A stretch of DNA of 64,000 nt, from contig NZ_JARVWS010000004.1 in the NCBI RefSeq assembly GCF_029846275.1, forward strand, positions 496,001 through 560,000, given 5' to 3'. The position numbers and the translations under genes were made by a program. The notes beneath the pieces were generated by a model that saw only the letters and a program-made list of their open reading frames with translations, searched no databases and had not been told where the DNA came from. How positions within the stretch are numbered: the stretch's first letter is position 1; each line of letters opens with the position of its first letter. Shown here piece after piece: positions 50,872-59,823 of the stretch. The DNA is from Nocardioides sp. CER19 (GTDB taxonomy: Bacteria > Actinomycetota > Actinomycetes > Propionibacteriales > Nocardioidaceae).

Positions 50872-51996
50872 CTAGACCTCGGTCGCGGCCAGCTGCCCGC
50901 AGGCGCCGTCGATCTCCCGACCGCGGGTGTCGCGGACGGTGGTCGGGATGCCCTTCGCCTCGAGCCGGCGCACGAACTCGCGCTCGTCGGCCGGGTCGGA
51001 GGCCGTCCACTTGGAGCCGGGCGTCGGGTTGAGCGGGATCAGGTTGACGTGCACCCAGCCCCAGTCACCGTAGGAGTTGAGGACGTCGGCCAGCAGGTCG
51101 GCCCGCCAGGCCTGGTCGTTGATGTCGCGCATCATGGCGTACTCGATCGACACCCGGCGCTTGGTGGTGCGGGCGTACTCCCACGCCGCCTCGACCGTCT
51201 CGGCCACGCTGAAGCGGGTGTTGATCGGCACCAGCTCGTTGCGCAGCTCGTCGTCGGGCGCGTGCAGGCTGAGCGCCAGCGTGACGGGGATGCCCTCGGT
51301 CGCGAGCTGCTTGATCCGCGGCACCAGGCCGACCGTCGAGACGGTCACGTGACGGGCGCTGAGGCCGAGCCCGTCCGGTGTGGGAGACGTCAGCCGGCGT
51401 ACGGCTCCGATGACGGCCTTCCAGTTGGCCAACGGCTCGCCCATGCCCATGAACACCACGTTGGAGAGCCGGCCGCGGCCGCCGGGCACCTCGCCCGACG
51501 CCATCGCGCGGGCGCCGACGACGACCTGGTGCACGATCTCGGCGGTCGACATGTTCCGCTGCAGGCCGCCCTGGCCGGTGGCACAGAACGGGCAGGCCAT
51601 GCCGCAGCCGGCCTGGGAGGAGATGCAGATGGTGGCGCGGTCCGTGTAGCGCATCAGCACCGACTCGACGAGCGCGCCGTCGAACAGCTTCCACAGTGTC
51701 TTGCGGGTGGTCCCGCCGTCGGCCTCGAGCGTCCGGATCGGCGTCATCAGGTCAGGCAGGAAGGTGCCGACGAGCTCCTCCCGCTGGGCGGCGGGCAGGT
51801 CGGTCATCTCGGCCGGGTCGTGCACGAGCCGCTCGAAGTAGTGCACCGACATCTGCTTGGCCCGGAAGCCCGGCAGACCGGCCTGCTTGGCGGCCTCGAC
51901 CCGCTCGGCGAGCGTGAGGTCGGCAAGGTGCCGCGGCGGCTTGGCGCGGCCGCGCGGGGCGTCGAAGACGAGGGGAAGGGGCTTCGGCTCGGACAT
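50872..51996 (-). CDS. rlmN: 23S rRNA (adenine2503-C2)/tRNA (adenine37-C2) methyltransferase RlmN
   Basis: 374 residues. Radical-SAM cluster cysteines Cys131, Cys135 and Cys138 (GCGMACPFC), GMGEPLANWKAV for SAM binding, and the catalytic C-terminal Cys366 in GREIDGACGQLA. It methylates A2503 of 23S rRNA. This is part of the ancestral backbone; cdsA lies upstream beyond the phosphatase island. Confidence 0.97.
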   Translation of the reverse strand: MSEPKPLPLVFDAPRGRAKPPRHLADLTLAERVEAAKQAGLPGFRAKQMSVHYFERLVHDPAEMTDLPAAQREELVGTFLPDLMTPIRTLEADGGTTRKTLWKLFDGALVESVLMRYTDRATICISSQAGCGMACPFCATGQGGLQRNMSTAEIVHQVVVGARAMASGEVPGGRGRLSNVVFMGMGEPLANWKAVIGAVRRLTSPTPDGLGLSARHVTVSTVGLVPRIKQLATEGIPVTLALSLHAPDDELRNELVPINTRFSVAETVEAAWEYARTTKRRVSIEYAMMRDINDQAWRADLLADVLNSYGDWGWVHVNLIPLNPTPGSKWTASDPADEREFVRRLEAKGIPTTVRDTRGREIDGACGQLAATEV

Positions 51997-52043
51997 GAGG
52001 GTCCCAGTGTCCCACCCGAGGGGTCGGTTCCCCGAAACGAGCG

Positions 52044-52074
52044 ACGGCCCCGGGGTCCGGTCCCCCGGGGCCGT
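52044..52074 (-). terminator. Terminator after the alkaline phosphatase gene
   Basis: A perfect 12-bp stem (ACGGCCCCGGGG at 52044-52055 with 52063-52074) lies 5 bp after the phosphatase stop and ahead of rlmN on the same strand. Confidence 0.7.
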
Positions 52075-52079
52075 TCGCG

Positions 52080-53597
52080 TCAGTGGCGGTGACGTCCTCC
52101 CCCGTGGCCCCTGTCGAGGCCGCTGCCGCTGAGCGCCCCCTTGATCGTGTTGAACATGTCGGTCTGGTCGGACAGGCCGACCACGTTGGCCGCACCCGGG
52201 CCGTAGCCGGCCAGCCGCAGCTGGGTCCCGGTGTGCTGCTGGGAGCCGTTGAGCTGCGCGGTGCCGTAGGCGACGGTCATGGTCGTGCCGTCGTGCGTGA
52301 GCAGGTTGTAGGTGCCCGCCAGCGGGATCGTGCTCGGGGAAGCCGCGCTGATGTCAGCGGCGTTGATGATCTGGCTGGTGTGGGCGTGGTCGGCCGTCAC
52401 GAGCACGAGCGTGTCGCCGTGCTTCTTCGCGAACTCCATGCCGACCTGGACGGCCTCGTCGAGGTCCTGGGTCTCGCCGATCTGGCCGCAGGCGTTGGCC
52501 GCGTGGTCCTGCTTGTCGATCGAGGCGCCCTCGACCTGGAGGAAGAAGCCCTTCTTGTTGTCGAGGAGCTTGATGGCCTTGTCGGTCATGTCCGCCAGCG
52601 TCGGCTGGGTCCCCGGCCAGGTGACCGCCGAGCCGTCGGGCGCGGTGTCGTTGGTCCGGCAGGTGGCGGCGGGCTTCGAGTAGCCGGTCGCCGTGGCGGG
52701 CGTGGCCTTGTAGCGCGTCTGCATGTTGCCCGACGCGAACAGGCCGAGGAGGGGCTTGCGCTGGTCGGCCGACCGTACGCCGGTCAGGGTGCCCTTGTCC
52801 TCCACCACCTGGAACCCGCTGTCCTCGGCGTTCTGGAGCACCGACCGGCCGTTGCCGGCGACCGCGTCGAACCAGCCGCGACCGCCGCCGAGGGTGACGT
52901 CGGGACGCGCCGCGAGGAGCTGCTCCTCGATGGACGTCTGGCCCGGGCAGTTGGTCGTGTCCTTCTTCTGGGATCGGCCGTCGACCGTGACGGTCTGGCC
53001 GGCGGGGGTGTAGCACCCGCGGTCGGCGACGTGGGCGTACTGCACCGCCGGGGTGGCGTCCTGGATCTCCGCCGTGGTGACGTCGCCCGTCTTCAGGCCG
53101 CGCGTCTTCGCCCACTCCAGCAGGGTCTGGTGGGTCGTCGTACCGTCCAGCCCGACGCTGATGGCGCCGTTGTAGCTCTTGACGCCGGTGGCCCAACCGG
53201 TGCCGGAAGCGGCCGAGTCGGTGACGTAGTCGGGCTTGCCGGTGTCGTCGCCCGGCGAGAGCGGGTCGTCCTTCTTGTGCAGCGCGTACGTCGTGTACTG
53301 GCCGGTGAGCGGGAGGCTGTCGATGCCCTTGAGGGTGCCGGCGGCACCGGCGAGGTAGTTGCGGGCGATGGTGATCTCGGAGTCACCCATGCCGTCACCG
53401 ATGAAGAGGATGACGTTCTTCGCCTTGCCGTACTTGATCTGGGCGTCGACCTCGGCGGTCTGGTCGCCGTGGTGGCGGTTGGTGCCACCTGGCGCGGTGA
53501 GGTTGGCGGCGTACGCGGCTCCGGTGCTGGCGACAGCGAGAGCGGCAACGCCGGCGAGCACGCGGAGACGGCGCGGGCTGGCGAGGTTGCGGGGCAT
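52080..53597 (-). CDS. phoA: Alkaline phosphatase (PhoA family), secreted
   Basis: 505 residues from the ATG at 53597. A signal peptide ends near AYAAN. Metal and catalytic motifs are intact: LFIGDGMGDSE, nucleophile Ser128 in VTDSAASGTGW, VEGASIDKQDHAANACG and LVTADHAHTSQ. Cys residues (RGCYTP, TNCPG, ATCRTN, NACG) can form disulfides outside the cell. The C-terminus is His/Gly/Arg-rich (DRGHGGGRHRH). A PhoP-box-like repeat lies 80-100 nt upstream, so phosphate starvation should induce it. Confidence 0.92.
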   Translation of the reverse strand: MPRNLASPRRLRVLAGVAALAVASTGAAYAANLTAPGGTNRHHGDQTAEVDAQIKYGKAKNVILFIGDGMGDSEITIARNYLAGAAGTLKGIDSLPLTGQYTTYALHKKDDPLSPGDDTGKPDYVTDSAASGTGWATGVKSYNGAISVGLDGTTTHQTLLEWAKTRGLKTGDVTTAEIQDATPAVQYAHVADRGCYTPAGQTVTVDGRSQKKDTTNCPGQTSIEEQLLAARPDVTLGGGRGWFDAVAGNGRSVLQNAEDSGFQVVEDKGTLTGVRSADQRKPLLGLFASGNMQTRYKATPATATGYSKPAATCRTNDTAPDGSAVTWPGTQPTLADMTDKAIKLLDNKKGFFLQVEGASIDKQDHAANACGQIGETQDLDEAVQVGMEFAKKHGDTLVLVTADHAHTSQIINAADISAASPSTIPLAGTYNLLTHDGTTMTVAYGTAQLNGSQQHTGTQLRLAGYGPGAANVVGLSDQTDMFNTIKGALSGSGLDRGHGGGRHRH

Positions 53598-53643
53598 CGT
53601 GGCTTCTTTCACTCGGGTCCCGGGACGGTCCCAGGCACACCTG

Positions 53644-53649
53644 AAACTA
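53644..53649 (-). promoter_or_regulatory. Predicted -10 element (TAGTTT) of phoA
   Basis: TAGTTT on the minus strand lies 28 nt downstream of the PhoP-box-like repeat and 46 nt before the ATG. Confidence 0.4.
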
Positions 53650-53677
53650 AGAACCCCGGCGCGCCGGCTGCCCCCTC

Positions 53678-53699
53678 GCGTCGTTAACCGCAGGTGAAC
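53678..53699 (-). promoter_or_regulatory. PhoP-box-like direct repeat upstream of phoA
   Basis: Two adjacent 11-nt units on the minus strand, GTTCACCTGCG (53699-53689) and GTTAACGACGC (53688-53678), match the actinobacterial PhoP-box pattern (GTTCACC repeated every 11 nt). Confidence 0.6.
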
Positions 53700-53748
53700 A
53701 GGCACCGACCAGTCGTCGCGGCGTCCCCCACCTGGGGGAACGAGGAAA

Positions 53749-53781
53749 GCGGGCCCCGGAGCCGTCGGCTCCGGGGCCCGC
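53749..53781 (-). terminator. Intrinsic terminator of the purple-acid-phosphatase-like gene
   Basis: A perfect 15-bp GC stem (53749-53763 with 53767-53781, 3-nt loop) followed on the minus strand by TTTCCTCGTT. Confidence 0.8.
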
Positions 53782-53799
53782 GTGCGCAGAGCGCAGGTG

Positions 53800-55647
53800 T
53801 CACTTGACCTTCTTGACCCCGCTGGTCTTGACGAGCGAGGACGGGACGGCGCCGGCGAGCGAGCCGGTCACGCGGACGGAGACCTTCTTGCCCTTGAGCT
53901 TCTTGGTCAGCTTCAGCGACGTGCCGGTGGCACCCTTGATCGGCTTGCCGTCGGCCAGCCACTGGTAGGTCAGCTTCGTGCCCGCGGTCCAGTGACCCGC
54001 TGTGACGGTGAGTCGCTTGCCGACGCGCGCCGTGCCGTTGACCTTGGGCGCGGCGCCGACGAGGTGCACGGTCGGCTTCGTCGGCGGCTTCACGACCGGG
54101 ACGTCGGCCTGGCTGCGGTAGATGTGGACCTGGTCGACCAGCGAGCCGATGGGGGCCGGCGTGCCGGCGAGGTTCGGGCCGATGCCGGTGACGTTGCCGC
54201 GCTGGACGGCCGCGTTCGGGCTGTCGCCGTCGCCGGACCGGACGTTCTTGACCGTGAGGCCCTTGTCGGTGACGCTCACCTCGATGTAGGTCGGGACGTG
54301 CTCCTGGTTCTCGACCGAGTTCGCCCAGTGACGCGTGTGCCCCTTGGTCTCGGGTCCGCCCTTGAGGGTGTCGGCGCCGTAGCCGCCCTTGGTCGCGTCC
54401 GGCTCCGTCAGGTCGTAGAACTTCGACCCCGAGGCCGAGTTGGCGGTCACGTAGATGACGCCGCCCGGACCCTCGACGACGGTGGTCTGGCCGGGCTGCT
54501 CGGCGGCGTTCGCCTTCGCACCGCTCGGGGACTCCGCCGAACCCTTGATCGCGTAGGAGCGCGAGTAGGAGTGGTCGTGGCCCTGCAGGACCAGGTCGAC
54601 GCCCAGGTCCGAGAACGACTTCGTGAAGTCGGTGCGGCGCTGGATGTTGTCAGTGTCGTTGGCGTGGTCGGCCGGCGAGTAGATCGCGTGGTGGTAGACC
54701 AGCACGACGTGCTTGATGTCCGGGTCGGCCGCCTTCTGCCGGGTGATCGTGTTCCGCACGAACTCGACGTGGGCCGGGTCCGAGTTGGTGGTCGCGGAGT
54801 AGGCGTTCGAGTTGAGGTCGATGAACAGGACGCCCTTGTAGGTGAAGAAGTAGTCGCCTCCGGAGACGGCATCCGCCGCCGGGCCCTTCTTCGCGGCGTT
54901 GGTGTAGAGCGGGTCGCTGCGGTCGATCGTCGACGGCAGCGCGAAGTGCTGCTCGTAGGCGTAGCCGGACACGTCGTGGTTGCCGATCGTCGCCGCCCAC
55001 GGGATGGAGCGGAGCTCGGACGGACGGAGGAACTGGGTCCACTCGGTCTCGTTGTTGGCCGTGTTGACCTGGTCGCCACCGGAGACGTAGAGCTCGGCCT
55101 TCGGGCTGTGGATCTTCGTCTGGTCCAGGGTGTACTGCCAGCCGTCGCCGTCGAGGACGGGGTCGCCGGACGAGCCGATCTGCGGGTCGCCGAAGAACAG
55201 GAACTGGTAGCCGCCGTTGCCGAACGTGCCGGTCTTGAAGGTGTAGTACGCCGACTTGGCGCCGTCGGCCGTCTTGATCCGGTAGTAGTACTTGGTGCTG
55301 GGCTGCAGACCCGTGAGGGTCGCCTTGCCGTTCGCGCTGGTCAGCGCGTTGCCGGTCGCGGCGTCGCTGGTCACGTTGGACGCGACCGTCGCGTCGAACG
55401 TCTTCGTCGTCGCGAAGTCGCTGGTCGTCGACAGCTCGACGGTCGCACCGGTGGGCGTGGCCGAGGAGTACCAGGCCACGGTGCGCGCCGTCTCGTCGGC
55501 GCCGACGCCGAGAACGACACCGCTGAACGTGGTCGGGTCGGCGCCGTTGGCGCCCGTCACGACGACGGTGCCCGCGAGGGCGGCGGCCGTCAGCGAGACG
55601 GTCGCGATGCCGGCGGCAGCGCGCCGGCGGGTGTTGAGCAGCTTCAT
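53800..55647 (-). CDS. Purple acid phosphatase-like metallophosphoesterase, secreted
   Basis: 615 residues from the ATG at 55647, after which a signal peptide (about 1-36) is predicted. An N-terminal fibronectin-like PAP domain (about 40-140, GLQPSTKYYYRI) precedes the metallophosphoesterase domain with its motifs in order: FFGDPQIG, SGGDQVN, IGNHDVSG, YHHAIY and QGHDHSYSRSYAI. The last 90 residues form an Ig-like module (ARVGKRLTVTAGHWTAGTKL) typical of secreted actinobacterial proteins. PhoP-box-like repeats lie upstream. Confidence 0.88.
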   Translation of the reverse strand: MKLLNTRRRAAAGIATVSLTAAALAGTVVVTGANGADPTTFSGVVLGVGADETARTVAWYSSATPTGATVELSTTSDFATTKTFDATVASNVTSDAATGNALTSANGKATLTGLQPSTKYYYRIKTADGAKSAYYTFKTGTFGNGGYQFLFFGDPQIGSSGDPVLDGDGWQYTLDQTKIHSPKAELYVSGGDQVNTANNETEWTQFLRPSELRSIPWAATIGNHDVSGYAYEQHFALPSTIDRSDPLYTNAAKKGPAADAVSGGDYFFTYKGVLFIDLNSNAYSATTNSDPAHVEFVRNTITRQKAADPDIKHVVLVYHHAIYSPADHANDTDNIQRRTDFTKSFSDLGVDLVLQGHDHSYSRSYAIKGSAESPSGAKANAAEQPGQTTVVEGPGGVIYVTANSASGSKFYDLTEPDATKGGYGADTLKGGPETKGHTRHWANSVENQEHVPTYIEVSVTDKGLTVKNVRSGDGDSPNAAVQRGNVTGIGPNLAGTPAPIGSLVDQVHIYRSQADVPVVKPPTKPTVHLVGAAPKVNGTARVGKRLTVTAGHWTAGTKLTYQWLADGKPIKGATGTSLKLTKKLKGKKVSVRVTGSLAGAVPSSLVKTSGVKKVK

Positions 55648-55707
55648 CGAAGCGATTCCCTTTCGGATCCGAGGGAAGAGTGGGACAGGACGGCTCACCG
55701 TTTCGGC

Positions 55708-55729
55708 ACCCGGTGACGCACCGGTGAAC
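55708..55729 (-). promoter_or_regulatory. PhoP-box-like direct repeat upstream of the purple-acid-phosphatase-like gene
   Basis: Minus-strand units GTTCACCGGTG (55729-55719) and CGTCACCGGGT (55718-55708) lie end to end with an 11-nt period, 60-80 nt before the ATG at 55647. Confidence 0.6.
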
Positions 55730-55764
55730 GGGACGCGTTCACTCAGGTGCCACTCAGGGAACGC

Positions 55765-56967
55765 TCAGCCCGCGGCGACCCGCTGGACGAACCAGACCAG
55801 GCCGAACACGGTCACCACCGCGGCGATCCCGCCGGTCACCACCACGCTGGGAATCGCCGACTTGTGGCGCCGCAGGAGGGCCAGCATGGGGAACAGGGCC
55901 ACGATGAGGCCGAGCTGCACGGCCTCGATGCCGAGGTTGAACACGAGCAGCGACCACAGGAGCGTCCACGACCACGCCTGCTGGATGCCGAGAGCACCGG
56001 CGAAGCCGAGACCGTGGATCAGGCCGAAGCAGAAGACGACGGCCAGCCGGGTCCAGCCCGCGCGGTCGAGGGCGAAGTGGCTCCTGCTTGTGGTGTCGAG
56101 GTCGATCGCATGACCGCGCTTGAGCCACAGCCGCAGGAGGTGCCACCCGGCGACGAACGCGATCGACAGCGCGATGATCGGCTCGACGACGCGTGCCGGG
56201 ACGGTGACGAGGCCGAGCGCGGCGAAGAGCAGCGTCACGGAGTGGGCCAGGGTGAAGGTCGTCGCGGCCAGGACGATCTCGCGGAGGCGCCGGGACCCGG
56301 CGATGAGGGCGACGAGGAAGAGGATGTGGTCGATCCCGGTGAGGAGGTGCTCGCAGCCGAGCTTGAAGAACTCCCAGAACCGCTCCGCGGTCGACTGGTC
56401 GGTCGAGAAGGACGTCCGTGAGCCGTCGAGGGCCGCGCTGCCGTCCACGAAGTCGAGGTCGTAGGTGGCGATGGTCTTCGTGCCTGTCACGTAGCCTTCG
56501 TCGTCGGGGAAGAGCGTGCTGTGGATCTCGTGCGCGCGGGCGGCATCGCTGCAGCGGTAGTCGAGGACGACGTGCGCATAGGGGACGTCACGCAGCTCGA
56601 CCGTGAAGTCCCCGTCCGGGGTCGGCGTACAGGCGGCGCCGTCACTGCTCACCCCGAAGCGCTTCTCGACGTAGGACAGCACCGAGTCGGCGTGGTCGTT
56701 GATCGCCTTCGCCTGGCCCGCGAGGTCGGCCGCATCCCACGCGGGCTGTCCCTCCTTGACGAGGGGATCGTCGCGCTCGGCGTCCGCGACCGAGTAGAGC
56801 AGCAGGTCGTACTCGAGACCGAGGTCCACGCGGACGTGGCCCATCGCGGGTGCCGTGACGTCGGCGTACACGACGGACGAGAACCCGTGCGCGTCGGCCC
56901 GCGAGAGCGGAAGAGCGAGGAACAGCAGGACGGCGAGCGGCGCGAGGAGCGCGGGGATCTTTCGCAT
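55765..56967 (-). CDS. HupE/UreJ-family membrane protein with extracytoplasmic N-terminal domain
   Basis: 400 residues from the ATG at 56967. A signal peptide (ending SRADAHG) and an outside domain of about 180 residues precede the HupE/UreJ-type membrane region: EFFKLGCEHLLTGIDHILFL, TFTLAHSVTLLFAALGL, CFGLIHGLGFAGALG and a last helix pair. His and Asp residues in the helices (EHLLTGIDH, HGLGF) fit a metal-transport role proposed for the family. It shares a divergent region with the lipoprotein gene. One GTTCACC heptamer (56993-56999, minus strand) lies upstream. Confidence 0.78.
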   Translation of the reverse strand: MRKIPALLAPLAVLLFLALPLSRADAHGFSSVVYADVTAPAMGHVRVDLGLEYDLLLYSVADAERDDPLVKEGQPAWDAADLAGQAKAINDHADSVLSYVEKRFGVSSDGAACTPTPDGDFTVELRDVPYAHVVLDYRCSDAARAHEIHSTLFPDDEGYVTGTKTIATYDLDFVDGSAALDGSRTSFSTDQSTAERFWEFFKLGCEHLLTGIDHILFLVALIAGSRRLREIVLAATTFTLAHSVTLLFAALGLVTVPARVVEPIIALSIAFVAGWHLLRLWLKRGHAIDLDTTSRSHFALDRAGWTRLAVVFCFGLIHGLGFAGALGIQQAWSWTLLWSLLVFNLGIEAVQLGLIVALFPMLALLRRHKSAIPSVVVTGGIAAVVTVFGLVWFVQRVAAG

Positions 56968-57111
56968 GGCAGTGCGGAGGGTGTCGGCAGCGGGTGAACG
57001 AACGGGGACGTCTCGGCGAACTCCTCCGGAAAGCCGTCGACCGCGTTGGAACGGCTCGACCCGGTCGGGTAGACAGAGCGCCGCAGATCCCATCTCCGGA
57101 GAGGCCGTTCA

Positions 57112-57825
57112 GTGCTCCCCCGCGTTTCCGGCTGCGTCGTCGCAGCCGCCGTCCTCGCCCTCGCGACGGCCTGCTCGTCGTCGTCCGCCGACGAGCAGGA
57201 CGCACCCCCGCCGAGCCCGTCTCCGTCGATCGTCGGCGCCGACGGCGGCCCGGTGCGGCCGGCGGAGGGCACCGGCACTCTCGGTCCCGGCTTCGTGACG
57301 CCGACCGCGCCACCGCCCCCCGGCGGCACCATGACGCCGAGCCCCGACTCGTGGTCGAGCGTGCAGGTTCCGGACGGCTACACGGCTGCCCTCCTCTCGA
57401 CCGACGACTCCCCCGCCGCTCGCCACCTCGCCACGGCGGTGAAGGCGTGGGCGGCCGCCCACCACGTCGGACTCGCGCTCGTGCCCGCCCACGACCCGGG
57501 GAGCTATGTGGCGGCGATCCAGAAGGCGATCGACCTGCACCCCGACCTCGTCATCAGCGCCGGCGACGCGCTCGCGGACCCGCTGGCGCTCGTGACCGCG
57601 AGCTGGACCCAGCAGAAGTTCCTGCTCCTCGGCGCGGAGCTGGCGGAGCCGACCTACAACGTCACGGCTGCGGTCTGGAAGGGGACGGCGGCGCGCGGAG
57701 GTGGTTCGGGAAGCGCGCGCGCCGACGTCTCGACCTTCACCGTCGAGCGGGCTCGTCGGGCCCTCGACGCCGGCGTCGCCGCGGTGCTCCGCGGCTACGC
57801 GGGGTACGTCGTCCAGGTCGACTGA
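57112..57825 (+). CDS. Lipoprotein with BMP-like binding domain
   Basis: 237 residues with a GTG start and GGAGAGG 7 nt upstream. Lipobox ATAC (Cys21) follows a hydrophobic signal, then a Pro/Ser-rich linker to about residue 80. The mature C-terminal domain (ALLSTDDSPAARHLATAVKA, SYVAAIQKAIDLHPDLVISAG, FLLLGAELAEPTYNV) resembles part of basic-membrane-protein (PnrA-like) binding proteins. It is shorter than full-length members, so ligand binding is uncertain. Confidence 0.6.
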   Translation: MLPRVSGCVVAAAVLALATACSSSSADEQDAPPPSPSPSIVGADGGPVRPAEGTGTLGPGFVTPTAPPPPGGTMTPSPDSWSSVQVPDGYTAALLSTDDSPAARHLATAVKAWAAAHHVGLALVPAHDPGSYVAAIQKAIDLHPDLVISAGDALADPLALVTASWTQQKFLLLGAELAEPTYNVTAAVWKGTAARGGGSGSARADVSTFTVERARRALDAGVAAVLRGYAGYVVQVD

Positions 57826-57832
57826 GCGCGGC

Positions 57833-58159
57833 TCAGGCGGTCGAGGTCAGGATCCACACGACCAGCGCGCCGACGCCCACCACCACGAGGGCGGTCGCGA
57901 CCATGCCGAGCACGAAGTAGAGCCCGAAGCGCCGGCTCTGCCGACGGGCCACCAGCACGATCGGCACCACGAGGGCGACCAGGACGACCGGGAAGAGGTC
58001 GGTCACCGTGTGCTGGGCGAGGAAGGACTCCAGCAGCGCGGCGAAGAGACCCGGGACGACCAGCGTGAAGGCCAGCCCCGAGAAGAACCCGGACAGCGGC
58101 GTGAACACCGGATGGTCGCGATGCCACCAGTCAGGACCGTCGTTCTCGGACATGTCCAT
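57833..58159 (-). CDS. Small membrane protein
   Basis: 108 residues from the ATG at 58159 (MDMSENDGPDWW); an in-frame start 13 codons upstream is weaker. Three hydrophobic segments (FFSGLAFTLVVPGLFAALLE, LFPVVLVALVVPIVLVAR, FVLGMVATALVVVGVGALVV). No family recognised. It follows cdsA at about 130 bp and converges on the lipoprotein gene. Confidence 0.6.
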   Translation of the reverse strand: MDMSENDGPDWWHRDHPVFTPLSGFFSGLAFTLVVPGLFAALLESFLAQHTVTDLFPVVLVALVVPIVLVARRQSRRFGLYFVLGMVATALVVVGVGALVVWILTSTA

Positions 58160-58290
58160 CCCGCCTTCGACGGCGGTGTTCGGTCGGAGCTGGATCATCA
58201 GACCCCCTCACATCGAGGATGTGCCCCTCGACCATAACGCCGCCGTCGCGCCGGATGAGGGACATCCGCTCCGCGGACACCCGGGGCCGC

Positions 58291-59202
58291 CTAGAAGACG
58301 GCGTAGTGCAGCAGCAGCCAGATCGGGGCGATCGTGGCGAGCAGCGAGTCCAGCCGGTCCATCAGGCCGCCGTGTCCGGGAATGACCTGGCTCATGTCCT
58401 TGACCCCGAGGTCGCGCTTCATGACGGACTCGCAGAGGTCGCCGAGGGTGGCCATCACGACCGCGATCAGACCGAGGGCGACGCCGATCCACCAGTCGGC
58501 GTCGAAGAGGAAGACGACCAGCAGCACGCCGGCGACGATCGTGAACAGGGTCGAGCCTGCGAAGCCCTCCCAGGACTTCTTCGGCGAGATGACCGGGGCC
58601 ATCGGGTGCCGGCCGAAGAGCACGCCCGCGACGTACCCGCCGATGTCGGAGGCGATCGTGACCAGGACGAACGTGATGATGCCCTTCACGCCGTCGTCGA
58701 TCCCGGTCTCGTCCCAGGTGCCGCCCTCGGCGAGCATCAGCGCGACGAAGGACCCGAGGAACGGTACGTAGACCAGGGTGAAGACCGACGCCGTCGCGGT
58801 CTTGACGTAGCCGTCGACGCCGCGGCGCAGCAGCCAGAGCATGGTGACGAGCGCTGCGACCGCCGTGGCCGTCACGAGCGCGTCGGCGCCCCACGCGTAC
58901 GCGACGACGACCATCACGACGCCGCCGATCATCAGCGGCTGCTCGGGCAGGTCGATGTCCTTGGCCAGGAGTCCCTTGCGCAACTCCCACGTGGCGACCA
59001 CGACGGCGGCCGCCACGATGAGGATGAACAGGCTCTTCCAGATGAAGAGCGAGAGCGCGACGGCGGCGAGCAGGACGACGGCGGACGTGATCGCCGCCTT
59101 GAGGTCCCGCCCGGCGCGGCCGTGGTCCTTTGCTCCCCCGGCAGGGGGCCCGCCCTTCCCGGGCGGGTCGGAGGCGGGAGCCGGCACAGACATGTCGGTC
59201 AT
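58291..59202 (-). CDS. cdsA: Phosphatidate cytidylyltransferase (CDP-diacylglycerol synthase)
   Basis: 303 residues with about eight membrane helices. The Cds signature is complete near the C-terminus: SVMKRDLGVKDMSQVIPGHG followed by GLMDRLDS. It makes CDP-diacylglycerol, the precursor of phosphatidylinositol, cardiolipin and other phospholipids. It lies 23 bp after frr and belongs to the rpsB-tsf-pyrH-frr-cdsA backbone. Confidence 0.95.
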   Translation of the reverse strand: MTDMSVPAPASDPPGKGGPPAGGAKDHGRAGRDLKAAITSAVVLLAAVALSLFIWKSLFILIVAAAVVVATWELRKGLLAKDIDLPEQPLMIGGVVMVVVAYAWGADALVTATAVAALVTMLWLLRRGVDGYVKTATASVFTLVYVPFLGSFVALMLAEGGTWDETGIDDGVKGIITFVLVTIASDIGGYVAGVLFGRHPMAPVISPKKSWEGFAGSTLFTIVAGVLLVVFLFDADWWIGVALGLIAVVMATLGDLCESVMKRDLGVKDMSQVIPGHGGLMDRLDSLLATIAPIWLLLHYAVF

Positions 59203-59225
59203 CGTGGGGACTCCGGTGCTCGAGG

Positions 59226-59783
59226 TCAGACCTCGAGCAGCTCGGCCTCCTTGTGCTTGAGCAGGTCGTCGATGGCGTCGGTGTGCTTCTTGGTCATCCC
59301 GTCGAGCCGCTTCTCGGCACCGGTGAGGTCGTCCTTGCCGATCTCGCCGTCCTTCTCGAGCTTCTCGAGGGCCTGCTTGGCCTTCTGACGGACCTGCCGG
59401 ACCGCGACGCGGCCACCCTCGGCCTTCTCGCGTGCCTGCTTGATGTACTCCTTGCGGCGCTCCTCGGTCAGCTCCGGGAACACGGCGCGGAGCACGCGGC
59501 CGTCGTTGGACGGGTTCACGCCGAGGTCGCTGTCGCGGATCGCCTTCTCGATGTTCGGCATGGCCGAGGCGTCGAACGGGGCGATCACGATGATGCGCGG
59601 CTCCGGGCTGGTGAAGGTGGCCAGCTGCTGGATCGGCGTGGGCGTCCCGTAGTACTCAACGGTCAGCTTGTTGAAGACCGCGGGCGTCACGCGGCCGGCG
59701 CGCAGGGTCGCGAAGTCCTCGCGGGTCGCCTCGACCGACTTGTTCATCTTGTCGTCGGCCTCGTTGAGGGTGTCGTTGATCAC
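59226..59783 (-). CDS. frr: Ribosome recycling factor
   Basis: 185 residues, exactly the family length, from the GTG at 59783 with GAAGGAG 7 nt upstream. Long helices of the three-helix bundle and the small domain (SATREDFATLRAGRVTPAVF, NPSNDGRVLRAVFPELTEER, KQAREKAEGGRVAVRQVRQK) are all present. It separates spent ribosomes from mRNA with EF-G. Confidence 0.97.
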   Translation of the reverse strand: MINDTLNEADDKMNKSVEATREDFATLRAGRVTPAVFNKLTVEYYGTPTPIQQLATFTSPEPRIIVIAPFDASAMPNIEKAIRDSDLGVNPSNDGRVLRAVFPELTEERRKEYIKQAREKAEGGRVAVRQVRQKAKQALEKLEKDGEIGKDDLTGAEKRLDGMTKKHTDAIDDLLKHKEAELLEV

Positions 59784-59823
59784 CGGTGCTCCTTCGTTGA
59801 GATCTTCGCTGGCCGCGGGGACG

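Noticed and set aside
56993..56999. Full PhoP box before the HupE-like gene
   Set aside because: Only one GTTCACC unit is good; neighbouring 11-mers do not match and it lies only about 26 nt before the ATG.
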